In this document: positions 37,558 to 45,049 of the stretch, piece after piece | Position numbering within the stretch: position 1 is the first letter of the stretch | Layout of the letters: each line of letters begins with the position of its first letter | DNA from: Microbacterium sp. EST19A | Lineage (GTDB): Bacteria > Actinomycetota > Actinomycetes > Actinomycetales > Microbacteriaceae | Length of the DNA: 64,000 nt | Assembly: GCF_019969685.1 (NCBI RefSeq) | Contig: NZ_JAHXYZ010000001.1 | Span: forward strand, 186,001 to 250,000 | Direction of reading: 5' to 3' | Notes under the pieces: model-generated | Database searches by the model: none | Seen by the model: the letters and a program-made list of their open reading frames with translations, nothing else | What the model was told of the DNA's origin: nothing | Translations under genes and position numbers: made by a program

Positions 37558-38277
37558 TCACTCGGGCTTGCGCGCTCTGTGCAGGGCCACGATGCCGAAG
37601 GAGAGGTTGCGATACGCGACGTCGGTCCATCCGGCCTCGCGGATCCAGGCCGAGAGCTTCTTCTGGTTCGGCCACTCGCGGATCGACTCGTTGAGGTAGT
37701 CGTAGGCCTCGCCGTTCGTGCCGGCGACGCGGGCCACACGCGGCAGCACCTGGTCGTTGTAGAACCGGTAGGCGCCCCGGAACAGCTTGCCCGGCGGGGT
37801 GGAGAACTCGTTGATCACGAGTCGTCCGCCGGGCCTGGTCACCCGCAGCAGTTCACGGAGCGCCTTCTTCGGGTCGCTCACGTTGCGGAGGGCGTACGAC
37901 ATCGTGACCGCGTCGAATTCGGCATCCGCGAAGGGAAGGTCGGTGGCGTCGGCCTGGACGAAGGAGAGGTTGCGCATCGCGCCGTGCCGGCGCTGCCCCT
38001 CGGCCAGCATGCCCGGCGAGAAGTCGGCGGCGACCACCTGGGCGCCGCTGCGCGCGAGGGATGCCGACGACGAGGCGGTCCCCGCTCCGAGATCGAGGAT
38101 GCGCTCCCCCGGCTTCGGCGCGACCGCCCGCGTGGTGGCGGCGCGCCACAGCGCGTCGTTGCCGAAGGTCATCGCCGTGTTCGTGCGGTCGTACCCTGCG
38201 GCGACCTGGTCGAACATGCCGCTGACGCGGGCGGGGTCCTTGCCGAGATCGGCGCGGTTCACATCGTTCGGGGTCAC
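37558..38277 (-). CDS. menG: Demethylmenaquinone methyltransferase (MenG/UbiE)
   Basis: SAM-dependent C-methyltransferase for the last step of menaquinone synthesis, 239 residues: SGMFDQVAAGYDRTNTAMTFG, motif I ILDLGAGTASSSASLARSGAQV, FDAVTMSYALRNVSDPKKAL (UbiE signature) and RPGGRLVINEFSTP. The start at 38277 overlaps the stop of the DUF402 gene by four bases, so the two form an operon. Confidence 0.95.
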   Translation of the reverse strand: MTPNDVNRADLGKDPARVSGMFDQVAAGYDRTNTAMTFGNDALWRAATTRAVAPKPGERILDLGAGTASSSASLARSGAQVVAADFSPGMLAEGQRRHGAMRNLSFVQADATDLPFADAEFDAVTMSYALRNVSDPKKALRELLRVTRPGGRLVINEFSTPPGKLFRGAYRFYNDQVLPRVARVAGTNGEAYDYLNESIREWPNQKKLSAWIREAGWTDVAYRNLSFGIVALHRARKPE

Positions 38278-38837
38278 GCGTTCAGTCTAGGCGCGAGGCC
38301 CAGCGCTTCGAGCCGGTCGAGCCAGGCGTCCGGCGTGGCATCGTCGAACGGGGCCACCTGCGCGCGGACGCGCTCCTCGAGGTCGAGGGCGAGGGCTTCG
38401 AGGCGGGTCACGATCTCGGCCGGGTACCCGTACTGCACGCTGTGCTCGGCCCACTCGTCGCGATCGTCGACCCAGGTGCCGCGCTCCCCCTCGACGCGCA
38501 CGACGTCGAGGTCCATGTCGATGCCCGTCGCCAGGAGAGGGTCGTCCGACCACCGGACGTCCCACCCCAGGTCGATGTAGACGCGCATGCCGTGCGGGTG
38601 GTCGCGGTTGACCGTGAGGGCGAAGTCGGTCTGCCGGGGTACGAGGGTGACGTTGGGTCCGGCGGCGACGAACCGCGCGCCGGGGCGGGCGCTCTCCCAT
38701 CCGACCGGCTGCCCGATCCAATCGCCCCACTCGTCGGAGCCGAGGTACACGCAGTCGTGACGCCAGTGCGGCGATCCGTCCCACTTGCGCCACTGGAAGA
38801 TCATCTCGGCGCCGGGGGCGGGTCGTGCATCGCTCAT
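38274..38837 (-). CDS. DUF402 domain-containing protein
   Basis: 187 residues with the DUF402 beta-barrel: MIFQWRKWDGSPHWRHDCVYLGSDEWGDW near the start and the conserved acidic strand YIDLGWDVRWSDDPLLATGIDMDLDVVRVEG. Relatives include FomD-like nucleoside-diphosphate hydrolases, but its substrate is unknown. Coupled to menG by a four-base overlap, which may be only positional. The ATG is six bases after TAGGGT. Confidence 0.87.
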   Translation of the reverse strand: MSDARPAPGAEMIFQWRKWDGSPHWRHDCVYLGSDEWGDWIGQPVGWESARPGARFVAAGPNVTLVPRQTDFALTVNRDHPHGMRVYIDLGWDVRWSDDPLLATGIDMDLDVVRVEGERGTWVDDRDEWAEHSVQYGYPAEIVTRLEALALDLEERVRAQVAPFDDATPDAWLDRLEALGLAPRLNA

Positions 38838-38843
38838 GCGCCC

Positions 38844-38849
38844 ACCCTA
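38844..38849 (-). promoter_or_regulatory. -10 box (TAGGGT), leaderless promoter of DUF402-menG
   Basis: TAGGGT, six bases, then ATG at 38837. Confidence 0.45.
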
Positions 38850-38881
38850 CGACGGCGCGATCGCGGGTGAGCGCCGCGGCT

Positions 38882-38887
38882 TAGGCT
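38882..38887 (+). promoter_or_regulatory. -10 box (TAGGCT), leaderless promoter of menF
   Basis: TAGGCT, six bases (GGAGAC), then GTG at 38894. The GGAG could also act as a very close ribosome site. Confidence 0.5.
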
Positions 38888-38893
38888 GGAGAC

Positions 38894-40147
38894 GTGCACA
38901 CCACCCACCTGGTCGTGGAGACCCGTGAGATCGACCCCGTCGAGGATCTCCTGGCCTACGCGGATCCCGCTCGCCCCCTCGCGTGGCTCCGTCGTGGCGA
39001 CGGCATCGTCTCGGTCGGCGAGCCCCTGGTGGAGGTGCGTCCGCCCGCTGACGGCGAGGAATCACGCAGCGCCGCGCTCAGCACCTTCTGGAAGGGCATG
39101 GCCGCTCAGGCCGAGGTCGACGACGCCGTCGGACTCCCCGGCACCGGTCTCGTCGCCTTCGGCGCCTTCGCGTTCGACGAGGAGTCCGCCGCCGACAGCG
39201 TGCTGATCGTCCCGTCGCAGGTGCTCGGGCGGCACGGCGACCGCTTCTGGCGCACCCGCATCCGCATCGCGGCCTTCCCGGAGGAGCGCGGCGAACTCGT
39301 CACCCAGCCGTACGGTCCGCATTGGGCGGGCACGGTCGGGCCCGGCGCGCAGAGCCCGCAGGGCTACCAGGACTCCGTCCGCGCCGCGCTCGGCCGCATC
39401 GCCGACGGCGCACTGAGCAAGGTGGTGCTCGCGAGAGACCTCACCGGCAGCATCCCCGCCGGCTCCGATCTGCGCCGTCTCGTGCGCGCCGTCTCCACCG
39501 GCTACCCCGACACCTGGGCGTTCGCGGTGGACGGGTTGATCGGCGCAAGCCCCGAGACGCTCGTGACGGTCCAGAACGGCACCGTCACGGCGCGCGTTCT
39601 CGCGGGAACGATCGGACGCGGCGCCGACGCGGATGCCGACACCGCGGCATCCGCTCATCTCGCTTCCAGCACCAAGGACCTCGACGAGCACCAGTACGCG
39701 GTGCAGAGCGTGCTCGCGTCGCTGCGGCCGCACACGCGCGCCCTCGCGGCGAGCGAGCAGCCGTTCCTGCTCAAGCTGCCGAACCTGTTCCACCTCGCCA
39801 CCGATGTGGAGGGCGAGCTGGGCAACGGCGAGTCGGCACTCGATCTCGTGCGCGTGCTGCACCCGACGGCCGCCGTGGCCGGCACGCCGACGGCTGCGGC
39901 CATCGAGGCCATCCGCGACCTGGAGCCGTTCGATCGCGGCCGCTACGCCGGACCGGTCGGCTGGGTGGATGCCGCGGGCAACGGCGAATGGGCCATCGCA
40001 CTGCGGTGCGCGCAGTTCACCACCCGCGCCGACGACATCCGCGTCACGGCTTACGCCGGTGCGGGGATCGTCGCGGGATCGGACCCGGAGTCCGAGCTGC
40101 TGGAGACCAGGGTGAAGTTCCGCCCGCTCGTCGACGCGCTCGCCTGA
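38894..40147 (+). CDS. menF: Isochorismate synthase
   Basis: Converts chorismate to isochorismate, the first committed step of menaquinone synthesis. 417 residues, GTG start. C-terminal chorismate-binding domain: GALSKVVLARDLTGSIPAG, FAVDGLIGASPETLVTVQNG, LAGTIGRGADADAD, HPTAAVAGTPTAAAIEAIRDLEPFDRGRYAGPVGWVDAAGNGEWAIALR and the terminal AGAGIVAGSDPESELLET. The lysine general base of isochorismate synthases is in the SKVVLARDL block. Convergent, three bases from the PPK2 gene. Confidence 0.94.
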   Translation: MHTTHLVVETREIDPVEDLLAYADPARPLAWLRRGDGIVSVGEPLVEVRPPADGEESRSAALSTFWKGMAAQAEVDDAVGLPGTGLVAFGAFAFDEESAADSVLIVPSQVLGRHGDRFWRTRIRIAAFPEERGELVTQPYGPHWAGTVGPGAQSPQGYQDSVRAALGRIADGALSKVVLARDLTGSIPAGSDLRRLVRAVSTGYPDTWAFAVDGLIGASPETLVTVQNGTVTARVLAGTIGRGADADADTAASAHLASSTKDLDEHQYAVQSVLASLRPHTRALAASEQPFLLKLPNLFHLATDVEGELGNGESALDLVRVLHPTAAVAGTPTAAAIEAIRDLEPFDRGRYAGPVGWVDAAGNGEWAIALRCAQFTTRADDIRVTAYAGAGIVAGSDPESELLETRVKFRPLVDALA

Positions 40148-40150
40148 GGA

Positions 40151-40993
40151 TCAGCTCGCGGCGAGGCGCTTCTTCTCGGCCTCGACGTCGAAGTCGGCGC
40201 CGGGCCACTGCGGATCGATGTCCTCGAGTGCGGCGAGCAGCAGCTCCTGCACGGCGAGTCGCGCGAACCACTTCGCGTTCGCCGGCACGACGTACCAGGG
40301 AGCGGCCTCGGTCGAGGTGCGGTCGAACACGGTCTGGTAGGCCTCCATGTACTGCGGCCAGACCAGCCGCTCGTCGACGTCGCCGGGGTTGTACTTCCAG
40401 TACTTGTCCGGCCGCTCGAGGCGCTCCATCAGCCGCGCCTTCTGCTCGTCGGGAGAGATGTGCAGCATGACCTTGACGATGCGCGTGCCGGATGCCGCGA
40501 CCCTCGCCTCGAACTCGTTGATGGCGTCGTAGCGGCGCTCGATCTCGGGAGCGTCGGCGAGCTCGCGCACCCGACCGATCAGCACGTCCTCGTAGTGGGA
40601 GCGGTCGAAGACCCCGATGAACCCCGGCTCGGGCAGGCGCTTCTCGATGCGCCAGAGGAAGTCGTGCTCGCGCTCCTCCGCCGTCGGCGCCTTGAACGCG
40701 GCGAGCGAGACGCCCTGCGGGTCGACGCCGCCGACCACATGGCGCACGATGCCGCCCTTGCCTGCGGAGTCCATGGCCTGCAGCACGAGCAGCACGGCGT
40801 CCTTCGCGACGCCGACCCGGCTCTCGGCGAAGAGCCGCTCCTGCAGGTCGTTGAGCCTCACGAGTCCGGCGGCGAGATCCTTCGCGCCGTGCGCCTTGCC
40901 TCTGTCGTAGCCGGGCTTGGCGTCGGGGTCGACATCGGCGAGGCGGAAACCGTCGGTGACTCGCAGCGTCTGCGTCCAGCTGTGCGCGTTCAT
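40151..40993 (-). CDS. Polyphosphate:nucleotide phosphotransferase, PPK2 family
   Basis: 280 residues. Walker A LLVLQAMDSAGKGGIVRHVVGGVDPQG, lid and Walker B region FIGVFDRSHYEDVLIGRVREL, and the C-terminal WYVVPANAKWFARLAVQELLL are PPK2 hallmarks. The enzyme would transfer phosphate between polyphosphate and nucleotides; class and direction are not certain. The ATG at 40993 is chosen over the much longer open frame because it gives the family length and start (NAHSWTQTLRV). A CAGGAT box lies six bases upstream. Confidence 0.9.
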   Translation of the reverse strand: MNAHSWTQTLRVTDGFRLADVDPDAKPGYDRGKAHGAKDLAAGLVRLNDLQERLFAESRVGVAKDAVLLVLQAMDSAGKGGIVRHVVGGVDPQGVSLAAFKAPTAEEREHDFLWRIEKRLPEPGFIGVFDRSHYEDVLIGRVRELADAPEIERRYDAINEFEARVAASGTRIVKVMLHISPDEQKARLMERLERPDKYWKYNPGDVDERLVWPQYMEAYQTVFDRTSTEAAPWYVVPANAKWFARLAVQELLLAALEDIDPQWPGADFDVEAEKKRLAAS

Positions 40994-41009
40994 ACGCACA
41001 TCCTGCCAG

Positions 41010-42677
41010 TCATCGCGCCAGCGGGACCTCGATGATCTGACGGCCGCCGCGCGGCGAGGTGAGCGCCTGATCGAGCGCCGTGCGGGTGGTGACGCGCTGG
41101 TACTCCCATCCGTAGGCGAGGGCGAGGTGCTCGAGCCGCACGGTGTGCGGCGTGTAGAAGGCCCGGTCGAGATCGGCCGGGCGGGCGGATGCCGCCACCT
41201 CCAGCGCATCGAAGATCGTGCCGCCTCCGTCGTTGCCGACGATGACCTGCACCCGCGGCTCGACCTCGCCGGGCGGGAGCAGCAGCGCTCCGACATCGTG
41301 CAGGAAGGCGAGATCGCCGAGCAGCACGCGGGTGATCCCGGGAGCGCCACCGGCCTGGCTGGCGAGCGCGATGCCCGTCGCGGTGGCGATCGTGCCGTCG
41401 ATCCCGGCGAGCCCGCGGTTGGCGTGCACCGGCACCTTCTTGCCGCCGAGCACCTCGTCGGCGACCCGCACCAGCCGGGAGGAGCCGAACATCAGGCGGT
41501 CGTGCGGCCAGGTCGCCCGCCACACGGCGTCGACGAGGAGTTCACGGTCGAGGGGACGGCGCACGGCATCGAGCTCGGCCTTGACGGCCTCTCGGCGGGC
41601 GGCGAAGTCGGTGGAGGCGAGGGCCTCAGGGTCGGGCGCGTGCTCGCTCAGGTCGACCGCCTCGGCGGCGGAGGTGGCGAGCCACGCGCCCAGCCACTCG
41701 CGATCGGTGTCCCCGGTCTCGACCGCGACTGCGGCGACGGGGCGGGTGCGCCCGTTGAGGTTCAGCTCCTCGCCGCCGTGACGGACCGCGATGACCTCGA
41801 TGCCGTCGCGTGAGAGGAGCCCCGCGACCTCGCGGCTCAACGTCGGATGCCCGAGCACCACGACGCGCTCGATGCGGCCGCCGAGGCCGTCGCGCCGCAG
41901 CAGCGCGCGGTAGCCGTGCACGATCTGACGCCCGAAACGGGCGCCGCTGACGATCTCGGCGATGAGCGGCCAGCCCCCGGCGTGCGCGATCTCCTCCGCA
42001 TCCGGTCCGGCATCCGCTCCGGCGACGACGACGGTGCGCGGTCCGCGCTCGAGCAGGTGCGCCTCGGCCGGCGTCGGACGCGGGGCCTCGCCCGGCTCGA
42101 CGGCGATGGGGGGCAGCCCGCCCGAGAGGGGCTCGCGGGACGGCAGATTGAGATGGACGGGCCCGGCGACTCCCGGAAGACCGTGCGCGGCATCCGACGT
42201 TCCGAGAGAAGCGGCGACGGCGCGCGCGGCCAGCCCGCTCCAGTCACCGTCTCCGGGAACCGGCGCGTCGATCTGATCGCGCACCCAGCGGTCGAAGAAG
42301 CCCTCTTGTCGCGTCGCCTGGTTCGCGCCGACACCGCGCAGCTCAGGCGGGCGATCGGCAGTGAGGAGCAGCAGCGGCACGCCCGAGTGGAACGCCTCCA
42401 TGGCGGCCGGGAGCAGGTTGCCGACGGCCGTGCCCGAGGTGCAGATCACCGCGGCGGGGACGCCCGTCTCCCGTCCGATGCCGAGAGCGGTGAAGCCGGC
42501 GACGCGCTCGTCGATGCGCACGTGCACCCGCAGCACGCCCTCATCCGCGAAGCGCACTGCGGCGAGCGCGAGCGCCTGCGAGCGGGAGCCCGGCGAGAGC
42601 ACGACGTCGCGCACCCCGTGCGCGATGAGATCGGCGACCAGCGATGCCGCAGCATCCGTCGCCGGCGATGAGGTCAC
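41010..42677 (-). CDS. menD: SEPHCHC synthase (MenD)
   Basis: Thiamin-diphosphate enzyme that joins isochorismate and 2-oxoglutarate, second step of menaquinone synthesis. From the GTG at 42677 it has 555 residues: ASLVADLIAHGVRDVVLSPGSRSQALALA, the glutamate region AVICTSGTAVGNLLPAAMEA, VPLLLLTADRPPELRGVGANQATRQ and the C-terminal ThDP site LLGDLAFLHDVGALLLPPGE. The open frame extends far upstream, but the GTG overlaps the stop of the PLDc_N gene by four bases and matches family starts. Confidence 0.95.
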   Translation of the reverse strand: MTSSPATDAAASLVADLIAHGVRDVVLSPGSRSQALALAAVRFADEGVLRVHVRIDERVAGFTALGIGRETGVPAAVICTSGTAVGNLLPAAMEAFHSGVPLLLLTADRPPELRGVGANQATRQEGFFDRWVRDQIDAPVPGDGDWSGLAARAVAASLGTSDAAHGLPGVAGPVHLNLPSREPLSGGLPPIAVEPGEAPRPTPAEAHLLERGPRTVVVAGADAGPDAEEIAHAGGWPLIAEIVSGARFGRQIVHGYRALLRRDGLGGRIERVVVLGHPTLSREVAGLLSRDGIEVIAVRHGGEELNLNGRTRPVAAVAVETGDTDREWLGAWLATSAAEAVDLSEHAPDPEALASTDFAARREAVKAELDAVRRPLDRELLVDAVWRATWPHDRLMFGSSRLVRVADEVLGGKKVPVHANRGLAGIDGTIATATGIALASQAGGAPGITRVLLGDLAFLHDVGALLLPPGEVEPRVQVIVGNDGGGTIFDALEVAASARPADLDRAFYTPHTVRLEHLALAYGWEYQRVTTRTALDQALTSPRGGRQIIEVPLAR

Positions 42678-43024
42678 GGGCGCGGTTCCGCGGCGGGAGG
42701 CTCGTCGGTCTCCTCGTCGAGGCGTGCGAGCTCCTCCTCGAGGCGCTTGATGCGCGCGTCCTGCTCCGTCTTGCTGATGCTCTGCAGGAAGGCAGGGTCG
42801 TCGTCGGGGGCGAGCACGCGACGGAGGCTCTCGTCGTTCGCGCGACGGCGGCCGATCGTGAACCAGAGGATGCCGCCGATCACCGGGATGAGCACCACGA
42901 TCGCGATCCAGGCGGCCTTGGGCACGCCACGGTGCCGCGTCGCCGGCTGCACTGCGCAGTCGACGATGCTGAACACCCAGAACACGGCGGCCAGGAAACC
43001 GCCGACGATCAGTAGTCTCGCCAC
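42674..43024 (-). CDS. PLDc_N-domain membrane protein
   Basis: 116 residues with two helices (LLIVGGFLAAVFWVFSIVDCA and AAWIAIVVLIPVIGGILWFTIG), the PLDc_N module otherwise found at the N-terminus of cardiolipin synthases, followed by a charged helical tail (KTEQDARIKRLEEELARLDE). No catalytic HKD domain. GTG start six bases after TACACT. It overlaps menD by four bases and is a common stand-alone gene in Actinobacteria next to menaquinone genes. Confidence 0.85.
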   Translation of the reverse strand: MARLLIVGGFLAAVFWVFSIVDCAVQPATRHRGVPKAAWIAIVVLIPVIGGILWFTIGRRRANDESLRRVLAPDDDPAFLQSISKTEQDARIKRLEEELARLDEETDEPPAAEPRP

Positions 43025-43030
43025 CCTTAC

Positions 43031-43036
43031 AGTGTA
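43031..43036 (-). promoter_or_regulatory. -10 box (TACACT), leaderless promoter of PLDc_N-menD
   Basis: TACACT, six bases, then GTG at 43024. Confidence 0.5.
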
Positions 43037-43099
43037 GGCACGTCCGCGGGGCCGTAGCTCCGGAGAGGGCAGAGGCGCCGTTGCTAGACTGCGCGGGAA

Positions 43100-43528
43100 A
43101 TGCTGCCCTCATCGCCGGATCGGATGCCGCGAGCGCGAGCCGAGCAGGTGCTGATCCTCCGGGTCGCCATCGCCGTCGGCCTCGCGCTCCTCCTTGTCGT
43201 CGGCGCCTGGTCCACCTCGCACGGCTCGGCCGACGTGCACGCCTCGCTCTGCCTCGCGCCGGGCGTCGCCCATACGGCTGATGCCTCGATCGGCGATGCG
43301 CACCACGACACGGTGTCGGCCGTCGACGTCCTGTCATCCGACGCCGCGCTCTGCGTCATCGCGGTGCTCTGCGGCGTCGCGCTGGCACTGCTCTTCCTGC
43401 GGCTGCGCGGCGGAACCGCCCGCGCGCTCCGCGGCCACACGGGCCGCCTGACGTCACCGCCGCGCGCCGGCCCTGCCCGGTCGCTCCCGGCTCTCACCCT
43501 CACTCAGCTCTCGATCTCCCGCACCTGA
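43100..43528 (+). CDS. Hypothetical two-helix membrane protein
   Basis: 142 residues: basic N-terminus, helix about 20-38 (ILRVAIAVGLALLLVVGAW), a His-rich extracytoplasmic loop (STSHGSADVHASLCLAPGVAHTADASIGDAHHD), second helix (ALCVIAVLCGVALALLFL), then an Arg-rich tail. The loop histidines suggest metal binding, as in small actinobacterial proteins found near copper or redox genes, but I do not recognise a family with confidence. A TAGACT box lies nine bases before ATG. It is followed after 70 bases by a DsbA-like gene on the same strand. Confidence 0.65.
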   Translation: MLPSSPDRMPRARAEQVLILRVAIAVGLALLLVVGAWSTSHGSADVHASLCLAPGVAHTADASIGDAHHDTVSAVDVLSSDAALCVIAVLCGVALALLFLRLRGGTARALRGHTGRLTSPPRAGPARSLPALTLTQLSISRT

Positions 43529-43598
43529 ACCTCGACGCGTGCATCGGGCCGCCGCGCGCGGCATCCTTCCCCGTCGTACCCGTGTGTCTGGAGACCCC

Positions 43599-44252
43599 AT
43601 GAAAACCTCTGTCAAGGCGACCCTGATCGCCATCGCCGTCGCCGTCGTCCTGCTGATCGTCGGCATCGTCTACACCATCACCCAGCGAGCCGCCGCGCCC
43701 GATCCCTCGGCAGACGGAGGGCCGCAGGTCGTCCGCTCCGACTCGCACGTCCTCGACGAGGGCGGAGCGGATGCCGTCACCGTCGTCGAGTTCCTCGATT
43801 TCGAATGCGAGGCGTGCGGTGCGTTCTACCCGGTCGTCGAGGAGCTGCGCGAGACGTACTTGGGCGACATCACCTATGTCGTCCGCTACTTCCCCCTGCC
43901 CGGGCATCCGAACTCGACCCAGGCCGCCCTCGCTGCGGAGGCTGCGGCGCAGCAGGACCGTTTCGAGGACATGTACCACCTGCTGTTCGAGACCCAGGCC
44001 CAGTGGTCGCACGGCACGGAGGAGACCCCTGCCGCGTTCCGCGCGTACGCCGAAGAACTCGGACTCGACATGGCGGCCTACGACGCCGCGATCGCCGACC
44101 CGGCGACGCGGGAGCGCGTGGAATCCGACAAGAGCGACGGCGAGGCGCTCGGCGTGAGCAGCACGCCGTCGTTCTTCATCGACGGCGAACCCCTCGTGCT
44201 GCAGGAGTGGGACGACCTGGAGCAGGCGATCGAGAAGGCCGTGAACGGCTGA
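43599..44252 (+). CDS. Membrane-anchored DsbA-like thiol oxidoreductase
   Basis: 217 residues. N-terminal helix at about 5-27 anchors an outside thioredoxin/DsbA domain: FLDFECEACGAFYPVVEEL gives active site C70-E-A-C73, and SSTPSFFIDG is the cis-Pro loop. Distinct from the 8312-8983 protein (CPVC). The ATG at 43599 (MKTSVKATLIAIAVAVVLL) is chosen because it begins the signal anchor. Probably oxidises exported cysteines; co-oriented with the preceding two-helix protein. Confidence 0.87.
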   Translation: MKTSVKATLIAIAVAVVLLIVGIVYTITQRAAAPDPSADGGPQVVRSDSHVLDEGGADAVTVVEFLDFECEACGAFYPVVEELRETYLGDITYVVRYFPLPGHPNSTQAALAAEAAAQQDRFEDMYHLLFETQAQWSHGTEETPAAFRAYAEELGLDMAAYDAAIADPATRERVESDKSDGEALGVSSTPSFFIDGEPLVLQEWDDLEQAIEKAVNG

Positions 44253-44292
44253 GCGCCTGTCGCGCAGACCGGCCCCGGTGCATGATGTCGGT

Positions 44293-45045
44293 ATGGGCGA
44301 GCGCTCATCGCCGGAGGACTCGCCTCCGGAAGACGTGAGGATCCCGGCATCCGAGCAGGAGCGCGCCGCACCGACGAGGGAGTCGGATGCGGCGCTGGGT
44401 CGGCGCGCCCAGATCCTGGCGACCGAGCACTGGGGGCTGCTCGCGGCGCGCAGCACCGCCCAGAGCGAGGTGCTGACGCGCATCACGATCTTCCTCACGC
44501 TGGTGTCGGCGGGACTCGTGACGATCGGCCTCCTCGGACAGGCATCCGGGTTCGCCGGATGGTTCGGCGGTGCATCCATCGCGATCCTGGCGTTCCTGAC
44601 CCTCATCGGCTTCATGACGCAGGTGCGGGTCATGAACGTCTCGGAGGAGGACATGATGTATGTCGTCGCGATGAACCGACTCCGCGGCGCGTACGTCGAC
44701 CTCGACCCGCACGTCGAGGAGATCTTCCTCGCTTCGACCTACGACGATCAGGACGGCATGAAGCTGACCTACTCGTTCCTGCGGCGCCGCAGCGTCAGCA
44801 TCCTGCTCGGCAGCTCGGTGATGCTGCTGATCGTGGTGAACGCCTGCGTGACCGGACTCCTCGTCGGATCGGCGATCGCCGCCGGCGGAGGGACGTTCGG
44901 ATGGGCCGTCGGTCTCGGGATCGCGGCCGGTACTGTGTTCGCCGCCGGGTTCATGACTTTCGGCGGCGTCGGGTTCCGTTCGGCGTGGAAGCAGTACGTC
45001 CCGCGGCGGAAGACCCCCGGATCGACGCCTCCCTCGCTACGCTGA
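44293..45045 (+). CDS. Hypothetical membrane protein
   Basis: 250 residues with about four helices in two hairpins (ITIFLTLVSAGLVTIGLLG with FGGASIAILAFLTLIGFM, and ILLGSSVMLLIVVNACVTGLLV with WAVGLGIAAGTVFAAGFM) separated by a soluble segment containing MNRLRGAYVDLDPHVEEIF. The N-terminal 35 residues are acidic and disordered. The ATG at 44293 lies six bases after CATGAT; a GTG at 44278 is also possible. No family is recognised. It ends five bases before the next gene's start. Confidence 0.7.
   Translation: MGERSSPEDSPPEDVRIPASEQERAAPTRESDAALGRRAQILATEHWGLLAARSTAQSEVLTRITIFLTLVSAGLVTIGLLGQASGFAGWFGGASIAILAFLTLIGFMTQVRVMNVSEEDMMYVVAMNRLRGAYVDLDPHVEEIFLASTYDDQDGMKLTYSFLRRRSVSILLGSSVMLLIVVNACVTGLLVGSAIAAGGGTFGWAVGLGIAAGTVFAAGFMTFGGVGFRSAWKQYVPRRKTPGSTPPSLR
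45038..45043 (+). promoter_or_regulatory. -10 box (TACGCT), leaderless promoter of the rhomboid-DUF2156 gene
   Basis: TACGCT lies inside the end of the preceding gene, six bases before ATG at 45050. Confidence 0.45.
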
Positions 45046-45049
45046 GCGC

